Source of the DNA: Patescibacteria group bacterium
GTDB lineage: Bacteria; Patescibacteriota; Minisyncoccia; Phycocordibacterales; SIBU01
Direction: 5' to 3'
DNA: 9,627 bases
Assembly (NCBI GenBank): GCA_018968805.1
Contig: JAGWZX010000015.1
Coordinates: forward strand, 1-9,627
Positions 1 to 5,966 of this stretch are shown here, in pieces. How positions within the stretch are numbered: position 1 is the first letter of the stretch; every line of letters starts with the position of its first letter. The translations under genes were made by a program, and so were the position numbers. The notes beneath the pieces were generated by a model. That model was not told the origin of the DNA. It was given only the letters and a program-made list of their open reading frames with translations, and did not search any database.

Positions 1-302
1 TAGACGGATGGCATAGGCTCGAAGGCGTAAATGTCGAACCCATCTCTGAAATTTTGTATAAGCAGTTGCGTATATTTTCCCTCATGAGCTCCGACAGAAA
101 AAATCACCTTTCTTCCTCTGTCGGTATTTTCCCAGGAGCTGATTTTTTTTATGACGTTTGCTTCACCGCTGGTTTCCGGGTCTGTACCGTAACCAAAACC
201 CATCCCTCTTAAAGTCCATGAATGGAGTTTCTCATAGAACGGTTGAAGGGACAAATTTCCGGAGAAGTATCTGGTGATATTTTTTTTGACTGTAGCAAAC
301 AT
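1..302 (-). CDS. FkbM-family methyltransferase, N-terminal part (runs off the window)
   Basis: Reading the minus strand from an ATG at 300-302 gives 100 codons with no stop before the window edge. Residues 67-78 (IFSVGAHEGKYT) match SAM-binding motif I of FkbM-type methyltransferases, usually seen as DVGANxGxYT, and residues 92-99 (YAFEPMPS) match the following acidic FEP strand. Within motif I the usual Asp and Asn are replaced by Ser69 and His73. Family members methylate hydroxyl groups of sugars and other small molecules, and the setting suggests a sugar O-methyltransferase. The gap to the glycosyltransferase stop upstream is 21 nt with no clear Shine-Dalgarno. A second in-frame ATG at codon 34 (MGFGYGTDP) is an alternative start. 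The C-terminal part is not visible, so acceptor and completeness are unknown. Confidence 0.85.
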   Translation of the reverse strand, partial: MFATVKKNITRYFSGNLSLQPFYEKLHSWTLRGMGFGYGTDPETSGEANVIKKISSWENTDRGRKVIFSVGAHEGKYTQLLIQNFRDGFDIYAFEPMPSV

Positions 303-323
303 ATTTTGTATTGCTGATTTGGA

Positions 324-1604
324 TTATTTGTGGCAAGTATACGGCTGATTTCGCAGATCCCATTGTGAGATCACCTTTTCGTATAGAGCAAAGTAAGTGT
401 CGCACATGTGCTTTTCGGTAAAACGCTCAAGGACACGTGTCCGAGCGGCGCGGCTCATGCTGGCGTAAATTTCAGGCGAAAGCGAAAGGACGAATCTAAG
501 TCCGTTTGCCAAATCGTCAGAATCGCGATATGCGGCAATGTAGCCTTCTTTTTTGTGGCACACCGCTTCTTTGACGCCGCCGACATCGAAGGAAACGACT
601 GGCAGGCCGCACGAGAGAGCTTCCAAGACAACTAAGGGAAAGGTTTCGGCCAAAGAAGGGAAGAGGAGAACGTCAGCGGCGCTGTAATACTTTGCCATCA
701 TTTCCTGACTGCTTACGAACGGTACGCAACGGACATTATTATCTGTCGAGGAGGGGCTTTCGCCATCACCTAGACAGAGGAACAAAATGTTTTTTTCATC
801 GCTGAAACGCGCCGCGGTTTCCTTGAAATACGCGCCACCTTTCTCGTCCGAAGCGCCGCGCGCCGAGGCGAATAGCACGATTTTTTTATCAAGAGGCAGT
901 CCGAGGGTGCGCCGCGCAACTTTTTTTTCGCTCGGCTGAAATATATTTTCGTCAATACCGTTGTAGATTATGGTGATTGGGTGGTCACTAAGGATGCTCT
1001 GTTTTACCTTTTCCTGAAGCCAGAGACACGGCACCACAATGTGAAATTTCGCATTGGCGTAGACGCGCTTTTTGACCGCCTCAAGGTGGGCTTCATTATT
1101 CCAAAGGAGTTCTTGGTAGGTATCAAGGCCGGGACATTGGAAAAAACCGTTTTTTAAGGCGCCGCCAAAAGCATGGCCGCAATGCGAGGTCACCGGCCAC
1201 ATGTCGTGAAAGGTCCAGACCACAGGTTTTTCCACCGCTAACTTGCGCAATGTGTCAAGCTTGAAATAATTGCCGTGTAAGTTATGGCAATGTATCAGGT
1301 CGGCCGTTTTGCATTCCCGCGTTTGCAAAATTTTATCAGTATTGAACCATTCAAGGTCCGTAGCCAAAAAGCGGTGCAGTTTTTCAGAAAGGATGCTACC
1401 GAGGTCCTTGCCGGTAATTTTTTTAAAAAAGCGGGTAAACAGGTTGGGCCAGCGCGTTAAAAAGACGTTTTCATCCCTAGAGTATTTATGTTTGACGAAA
1501 AGGGAAGTGCGATGATTATTTTTTACGAGCCAATCTTTGATTTCGTAGGCGACTCGTGCCGCTCCGCCATTTATGTCACTGTTGTTTATAGACAAAACAT
1601 TCAT
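324..1604 (-). CDS. GT4-family glycosyltransferase (GT-B fold)
   Basis: This 426-residue protein has normal length for a GT4 retaining glycosyltransferase, which transfers a sugar from a nucleotide donor to a growing glycan at the cytoplasmic face of the membrane. The N-terminal domain begins with the glycine-rich acceptor loop GGAARVAYEI (residues 13-22), followed by HCHNLHGNYF (105-114) and TFHDMWPVTSHC (131-142), a pattern common in WcaC-like colanic-acid/O-antigen transferases. The C-terminal donor domain carries YNGID (214-218) and the EX7E pair E320/E328 within FPSLAETFPLVVLEA, followed by SCGLPVVSFDVGGVKE. Cys142 and Cys157 recall a Cys-bearing insert seen in relatives. Its ATG overlaps the upstream methyltransferase stop as ATGA (1601-1604), implying translational coupling. 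The donor and acceptor cannot be read from the sequence. Confidence 0.93.
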   Translation of the reverse strand: MNVLSINNSDINGGAARVAYEIKDWLVKNNHRTSLFVKHKYSRDENVFLTRWPNLFTRFFKKITGKDLGSILSEKLHRFLATDLEWFNTDKILQTRECKTADLIHCHNLHGNYFKLDTLRKLAVEKPVVWTFHDMWPVTSHCGHAFGGALKNGFFQCPGLDTYQELLWNNEAHLEAVKKRVYANAKFHIVVPCLWLQEKVKQSILSDHPITIIYNGIDENIFQPSEKKVARRTLGLPLDKKIVLFASARGASDEKGGAYFKETAARFSDEKNILFLCLGDGESPSSTDNNVRCVPFVSSQEMMAKYYSAADVLLFPSLAETFPLVVLEALSCGLPVVSFDVGGVKEAVCHKKEGYIAAYRDSDDLANGLRFVLSLSPEIYASMSRAARTRVLERFTEKHMCDTYFALYEKVISQWDLRNQPYTCHK

Positions 1605-2557
1605 GATTTTTGATACAGTGCGGCAATACTGTGCCCGCGTATAAAGGGACGGAACAGACGCACGAGCCGATACAAAATTCCCCGCGGTATCCGCCGTTCC
1701 AGAACTTTCTTAAGCTGGGGCAGGGTGTTCTCCAGTCGGGTGAGTTGAATGTCTAGGTAGAGATGCACATGATAAGGTTGGAGCGGTTCATAATACATTT
1801 TCACGAGCCGGATGCCCAAGAGCGGAGCAACGGCGCGAAGCGAGTGTCTGTCCCAGAGTCCCATGTGATGTGGCGGCATATTGAGGATGCCGTTTTGGTC
1901 GTGGGAAATGAATGATCGATTATTTGGGACACTGACAAAAAGTCGACCGCCCGGCTTTAGGACGCGCAGGCACGCGTCAATAAAAGTTCTCACCTCGGCG
2001 ATGTGTTCTAATACCTGAAATGTTACTACCATGTCATACGTTTTCGGGTGGACGGCTGAGTGTTGTTCTATAGTTTCACCGATAATTGGCAAACGTTTTT
2101 TTCTGGCATTATCCACCGATTGCGCATTCAGTTCCAAGCCAACGGCGCGGATACCTTCGCGCTCCAGCCGTTCCACAAACGAGCCGTTACCCGAACCGAC
2201 TTCCAGGATGCGGTTATTTTTTGTGATGAGCTTGAGCGCGATTTTATGTTCCCACTTCCAATCCATATAGTACCACGAAAATTTCTGAAGCTTCTCGTAG
2301 AAAATCCCGTCACCGGAGAGGGTGAGAGGGTAGTAGAAGCGGTATCCAGTCGCTTCGCACCGGTAGATTCCCACCTCCGGTACGCCAGCGAAATAGCGGT
2401 CTACGGCGATGTCAAACTGATTACTATAACGGGTAATGATTTCACTGCTCTTTAGTGTTTGTTGGAGAACGGCGGTTTTGCCGTTGATGGGGCTTGGCAA
2501 CTGATCGGATAGCATGGGGTTATGGCGCAGTCGAAATATTTCTGCGCGGAAAAACAT
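1601..2557 (-). CDS. Class I SAM-dependent methyltransferase
   Basis: This protein of up to 318 residues has a Rossmann methyltransferase core: motif I LEVGSGNG (118-125), the acidic end of strand 2 in GLELN (140-144), YDMVVTFQVLEHI (174-186) and VLKPGGRLFVSVPN (199-212). Residues about 60-80 (IYRCEATGYRFYYPL) resemble the Cys-rich N-terminal segment found before many polysaccharide-locus methyltransferases, but only one Cys remains, so zinc binding is unlikely. The C-terminal third, including PPHHMGLW (228-235), probably forms an acceptor-binding cap. The start is uncertain. The ATG at 2557 overlaps the upstream gene by 38 nt and has a weak GGGAAG eight nt before it; the ATG at 2515 (MLSDQLPSP) would leave a 4-nt gap but has no Shine-Dalgarno. 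A sugar or glycan methyltransferase is the likeliest role. Confidence 0.9.
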   Translation of the reverse strand: MFFRAEIFRLRHNPMLSDQLPSPINGKTAVLQQTLKSSEIITRYSNQFDIAVDRYFAGVPEVGIYRCEATGYRFYYPLTLSGDGIFYEKLQKFSWYYMDWKWEHKIALKLITKNNRILEVGSGNGSFVERLEREGIRAVGLELNAQSVDNARKKRLPIIGETIEQHSAVHPKTYDMVVTFQVLEHIAEVRTFIDACLRVLKPGGRLFVSVPNNRSFISHDQNGILNMPPHHMGLWDRHSLRAVAPLLGIRLVKMYYEPLQPYHVHLYLDIQLTRLENTLPQLKKVLERRIPRGILYRLVRLFRPFIRGHSIAALYQKS

Positions 2558-3380
2558 CCAGGAGGCTTCCCGGCGTGGCGTTGTAAATTTTTACGCCTCT
2601 TCCGTCGGCATATTGTTTGATGCTGCGATACACTTGCCACAAATTCAGGTACGACTTCAGCGTAACTTCCAGCGGGCTGTGCCACTCGTTATATCCTTGC
2701 CGAGTCAGAATGCTTTCTTTTTCGTCGTAGAAGTGACGAGTGTCGCCGATATGTAAAATCCAGTCGTGGTCGACACCAAGCAGGTTGATTTCCTTGACGC
2801 CGAGGTATAGAGCGATAAACATTGCGATGTGTGGACTGGTCTGGATAGCCGGCAATTGTCTCGTAAGTTCGATTTTACGAACCGGTCCGCGGCGCATGGT
2901 CGTGAAATAATAGAAGACTTGTTGTTTTTGAAAAAGTTTGTATTTGTCTATGATCGGCTTATCGGTCAAGGCCACAAACACTTTTTGACCGGCCGGCATT
3001 TTCTTTCCGGCGTCTTCAAACCAAAGCTTGTATTGCTCATCGGTAATTGGCGAGTGCGCGCCGGGGAAGATATGGTACTCGGGTTTTATAATTGCGAAAT
3101 CCGGGTGAAGAAAAAAATTGCTGACGCTCACGCAAAGCTCGCCCTTGAGTTGTTTCAAGTTCATTTTGTTTATGGATGGGCCGGTGGCGAGGATGAAGCA
3201 GCGTTTGCCAGCGGCGGTGTTTTTTAGAGCGCGATTAGGCCAAAGGGCTTTGCGGTCGCGGAAATACCACCACCACCAGTTGAGGTGTCCGCGCTCGGTG
3301 CGGAACCAGCCGGAAAGTTTCCGGCCTATTGTTCCGATAACAGGAAAAGACTTCAATTTTTTCCTAAAATTCTGGTCCAT
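2520..3380 (-). CDS. GT42 (CstII-like) sialyltransferase candidate / DUF115-MptE-like protein
   Basis: This 286-residue protein has, after a basic and aromatic N-terminus (1-55), a nucleotide-binding loop FILATGPSINKM (62-73) like the GNGPSL loop of Campylobacter CstII and of DUF115/MptE-like proteins. SNFF (87-90) matches the CNQFYF strand of CstII. TSPHIAMFIALYLG and KEINLLGVDH (181-205) match the TSG..ALGYKEIYLSGID stretch. His234 in NEWHSPLEV lies where the CstII catalytic-base His would fall, and YNATPGSLLDVF (266-277) resembles the CstII CPNSLL ending. GT42 enzymes transfer sialic acid from CMP-sialic acid, which fits the NeuB and NeuA genes in the same operon. These are comparisons by eye from memory and identity is low, so a DUF115-type protein with another role remains possible. 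The start lies 2 nt after the TylF-like stop. Confidence 0.65.
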   Translation of the reverse strand: MDQNFRKKLKSFPVIGTIGRKLSGWFRTERGHLNWWWWYFRDRKALWPNRALKNTAAGKRCFILATGPSINKMNLKQLKGELCVSVSNFFLHPDFAIIKPEYHIFPGAHSPITDEQYKLWFEDAGKKMPAGQKVFVALTDKPIIDKYKLFQKQQVFYYFTTMRRGPVRKIELTRQLPAIQTSPHIAMFIALYLGVKEINLLGVDHDWILHIGDTRHFYDEKESILTRQGYNEWHSPLEVTLKSYLNLWQVYRSIKQYADGRGVKIYNATPGSLLDVFPRRNISTAP

Positions 3381-3382
3381 TC

Positions 3383-4075
3383 CTATTTTTTAACGTAGTA
3401 ATAATTCCCCCGTATCGTGGGTCGCAGGTTTTTTATTTCATCCTTTAAAAATTCTTTTACGGCGGCACGCGCTCCGGGGAATCTGTCCGTTCCGTTGTCC
3501 TCGCCGAAGAAATCGTCAAATATAATTATCCCTCCGGGAGAAACGAGGTCAAAAAGGTTTTCCAAGCAAGCCCGGTATGACTCATATAAGTCGCCGTCAA
3601 CGTGAAGCATGGCGATCGTTCGTCTCGGGTGGCTCGGCAAAATCTTATCAAAAAATCCTTTTCCCAACACAGGCAAGGCTTCTTTGGGAACACCCGCTTC
3701 AGACAGGACGGCGCGAATAAAATCCGGGCTGTATTTGTATTTGCCGCTCGGAGAATTTGCCCATTCTCCCTTCTTCGGTTTTCTGAAAGAATCATCCTGA
3801 GCGGTTGGTTCTGGGAATCCCTCAAAACTGTCGTATCCGTAGATGACCCGGCCGCCGCTCTCATCCTTATCTAAAATATGATTTAGTGCGGCAATGATTG
3901 TCAGAGATCGGCCGGCGCCCACGCCGCACTCCACAATGTCACCCGGTACGTTTTTGATCATCGCGAAAAATTTTTCCCAGTAAATGACATTGCCGATATT
4001 CGCCATATCAAGCTGGAAAAATTTTTCGTCTATTTCCTTGTGTCGCGAACCCTCAAATGATGAAATTTTTTTCAT
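3383..4075 (-). CDS. TylF/MycF-family (macrocin O-methyltransferase-like) methyltransferase
   Basis: This complete 230-residue protein has the TylF/MycF pattern: GDIVECGVGAGRSL (45-58) as the SAM-binding motif, GYDSFEGFPEP (80-90), HVDGDLYESYRACLENLF (158-175) and LVSPGGIIIFDDF (177-189). The characterised members TylF and MycF are Mg2+-dependent O-methyltransferases acting on sugar hydroxyls of macrolides. Asp160 of HVDGD and Asp187/Asp188 of FDD are the probable metal ligands and catalytic acids. In glycan loci the same family is presumed to methylate a sugar of the surface polysaccharide. The ATG overlaps the upstream methyltransferase stop as ATGA (4072-4075). Family assignment is strong; the exact sugar position methylated is not known. 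Confidence 0.92.
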   Translation of the reverse strand: MKKISSFEGSRHKEIDEKFFQLDMANIGNVIYWEKFFAMIKNVPGDIVECGVGAGRSLTIIAALNHILDKDESGGRVIYGYDSFEGFPEPTAQDDSFRKPKKGEWANSPSGKYKYSPDFIRAVLSEAGVPKEALPVLGKGFFDKILPSHPRRTIAMLHVDGDLYESYRACLENLFDLVSPGGIIIFDDFFGEDNGTDRFPGARAAVKEFLKDEIKNLRPTIRGNYYYVKK

Positions 4076-4875
4076 TTGCTTTTTATCGTTTTACGGAACA
4101 CATACAAGCCGGTGGCGCCGTTCCATTTGGTCGGTTTTTCCAACGGCAGAATGTGTCTTTCAATCCACGATAGGAATGCCGCGGTCTCTTTTTCCTTGCC
4201 GGTGATTTTCATATCGCGCAATACATTAGGCAGGCGGCGGGCGAAGTCTTTAAGGAGTTTCGGGCCCTGCGCCCAGTCCTGGTCAAAGGTTTTCCATTCC
4301 AGCCTCATGTTGATTTTTTTAGCGAATTCCGTGAACTCAAGCGGCGTGAAATAATGCAGGTCGGCGAGCGTGATTGGCGCGTCAAAAAGGAAACGCAGAG
4401 TCTGCAGGATGTAGCCGCGGGGATTGCTCCAGTTGGGACTGGTTATGACGATCGCGCCGTTTTTGGCGAGCCGCCGTTTTAACAGCCGCAGGGTGGCAAG
4501 GGGATTATCCATGTGCTCCAGCGTGCCTAAGGACATGATGATGTCGTAACGGCCTTTGTGGCGCGCGACGTTTTCAACGCGGTACTCGAGGTTCGGAAGC
4601 CGGTAAGTTTCTTTGGCCGCGCGGATCGCCTCCGGACTGAAGTCAACGCCGACAACCTTTTTGGCGCCGCGCCGCGCCGTTTCGAATGCCATAAGCCCTG
4701 TGCCGCAACCGACATCCAGAACCGTTTTGCCTTTCCACGATACCGATTTTGCGACCGCTGCTTCGTCGATCGGTAATGTTTGTTTTTTGCCGAAGAGCAG
4801 TTTGGTGTAATGTTTTTTTTCGCCCTTGCGGTACACCTTGTCGTAAAAAGCCGATAATTCTTTGTTTTTTTTCAT
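4072..4875 (-). CDS. Class I SAM-dependent methyltransferase
   Basis: This complete 267-residue protein has a canonical class I core: VLDVGCGTG (52-60) for SAM binding, VVGVDFSPEAI (74-84) with Asp78 expected to contact the SAM ribose, YDIIMSLGTLEHMDNPLATL (110-129), then NGAIVITSPNW. The opening AFYDKVYRKGE resembles other polysaccharide-locus methyltransferases of the Methyltransf_11/UbiG-like group. The segment after residue 150 (LHYFTPLEF and beyond) varies widely in the family and probably binds the acceptor. Its start overlaps the stop of the DxD glycosyltransferase as ATGA (4872-4875) and its stop overlaps the TylF-like start in the same way, so all three are likely translated together. 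The substrate cannot be inferred; a sugar or lipid-linked glycan is plausible from context. Confidence 0.9.
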   Translation of the reverse strand: MKKNKELSAFYDKVYRKGEKKHYTKLLFGKKQTLPIDEAAVAKSVSWKGKTVLDVGCGTGLMAFETARRGAKKVVGVDFSPEAIRAAKETYRLPNLEYRVENVARHKGRYDIIMSLGTLEHMDNPLATLRLLKRRLAKNGAIVITSPNWSNPRGYILQTLRFLFDAPITLADLHYFTPLEFTEFAKKINMRLEWKTFDQDWAQGPKLLKDFARRLPNVLRDMKITGKEKETAAFLSWIERHILPLEKPTKWNGATGLYVFRKTIKSK

Positions 4876-5966
4876 ATTTGTGATCGTTGGCGTTGAATAA
4901 ATCGCAGTAATTCCATGAGCATTCGTCCGTTGTCGCGGTAAAGTCTTTCTATGGTTTCCAATTTAGATAAATCTTTTGACCCTAAGAGGCGGGCGGCGCG
5001 CCAGAGAAACCGGGTCGGGCGCGAAACATGGTAGCGGACTCCGCCAACCTTAAAGGTAATCAATTTTCGCGCTCCTGGCAACCTGGTCAGAGCCAGCCGA
5101 TCAAGGGCCAAATATATTTTGGCGAAATCGTAAAAATATCCCTGATAGTGGATAAACGGGACGCGCTTTCCGCCGCTTATGATTCCGCCGCGGTTGTCGC
5201 CGCGGATCGGCGGGATATTTCCTGCCATTACCATCGGATTTTCGATGAAGCGGAACGGCAAACATTCTATCTCGGTCCGCTGCGATTGGGGAAGCGTTCG
5301 CGAAGAAACAAGATATTCAAGCAAATCTTGGTCGCTTCCCAATGGATTTCGGTAATCGGAACGGTTGAACAACCCGTAATCATTAGCTAGGCATTGTTCC
5401 TTTGCCGCGGCCGCTTTGGCCGAATAGCCGCCAATGTCTTTTTCAAAACTCTCCAGTTCGCGCTCGTATATTGTAAACCAGTCCGGATTGGCAATTGATA
5501 CAAAAGCCGGCCCGCCGTCGGTCATGAAAGTTTTGCCCCGGGTGTCTTCGGCTATTTGTTCAAGTGGCGCGTGGATCGACATGTCGGCGTCAATATGCCA
5601 GACCTGGCCGCCCATGCTTTTTTCGGCAAGCCAGTTTTTGAACGCCAGCCAGCGCAGGAAGCAGTTGCGCTCGTAAGGGGAATAGCGGCTTCCGATTCGC
5701 GGAAATCGCTTCGCGATTTCCGCGAATGGTTTTCCGTAATCAATAACGGTCAAACCAAGCGACGATAATTTTTCCAAGAAAGCGGGCGAGAAAAGCGGGA
5801 AACCTTCAATGACAAGGACGGCGACAGACACTTTCGCGCCACCGGCATTTTCGATGCTTCGGCCGAGTGTTTCAAGAGGCACGTTCGCGCGGAACCGCTC
5901 TTCACCGCCGGCTGCCCACGCCGACGTGATGAATAGCGGCGCTTTGGTTGTAACGTCAGATTCCAT
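4872..5966 (-). CDS. Putative GT-A-type glycosyltransferase with DxD motif, family not recognised
   Basis: This 364-residue protein opens with a strand-like APLFITSAWAAGGEERF (9-25). SPYERNCFLRWLAFKNWL (96-113) leads to VWHIDADMSI (122-131), where Asp126/Asp128 form a DxD motif of the kind that binds a metal and nucleotide-sugar in GT-A transferases. GSDQDLLEY (210-218) and VPFIHYQGYF (269-278) resemble the later DQ and His-bearing motifs of GT-A enzymes. I do not recognise the exact family. The ATG at 5966 is chosen because it overlaps the NeuB-fusion stop by only 11 nt; a start 138 nt further up would add 46 Arg/Ser-rich residues that merely overlie that gene. Codons 80-91 lie in a perfect 15-bp inverted repeat. 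No signal peptide or membrane segment is evident, so a cytoplasmic transferase is inferred. Confidence 0.75.
   Translation of the reverse strand: MESDVTTKAPLFITSAWAAGGEERFRANVPLETLGRSIENAGGAKVSVAVLVIEGFPLFSPAFLEKLSSLGLTVIDYGKPFAEIAKRFPRIGSRYSPYERNCFLRWLAFKNWLAEKSMGGQVWHIDADMSIHAPLEQIAEDTRGKTFMTDGGPAFVSIANPDWFTIYERELESFEKDIGGYSAKAAAAKEQCLANDYGLFNRSDYRNPLGSDQDLLEYLVSSRTLPQSQRTEIECLPFRFIENPMVMAGNIPPIRGDNRGGIISGGKRVPFIHYQGYFYDFAKIYLALDRLALTRLPGARKLITFKVGGVRYHVSRPTRFLWRAARLLGSKDLSKLETIERLYRDNGRMLMELLRFIQRQRSQI
5695..5727. repeat. Perfect inverted repeat (15-bp stem, 3-nt loop) inside a CDS
   Basis: On the plus strand the left arm attcgcggaaatcgc (5695-5709) and the right arm gcgatttccgcgaat (5713-5727) are exact reverse complements separated by ttc. 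The repeat covers codons 80-91 of the DxD glycosyltransferase (FAEIAKRFPRI) and keeps the frame open. Fifteen consecutive pairs around a 3-nt loop are not expected by chance in a 9.6-kb window. Confidence 0.95.

Noticed and set aside
2060..2455. 131-residue plus-strand open frame
   Set aside because: It is antisense to a convincing methyltransferase and has no recognisable motif.
3309..3325. 17-nt palindrome with 8-nt arms in the CstII-like gene
   Set aside because: It is short, lies in the coding sequence, and is at the chance level for the window.
5285..5343. Stem of about 11 bp with one bulge and a 36-nt loop in the DxD glycosyltransferase gene
   Set aside because: With a long loop and a bulge allowed, several such pairings are expected by chance, and the region encodes a conserved-looking GSDQDLLEY motif.
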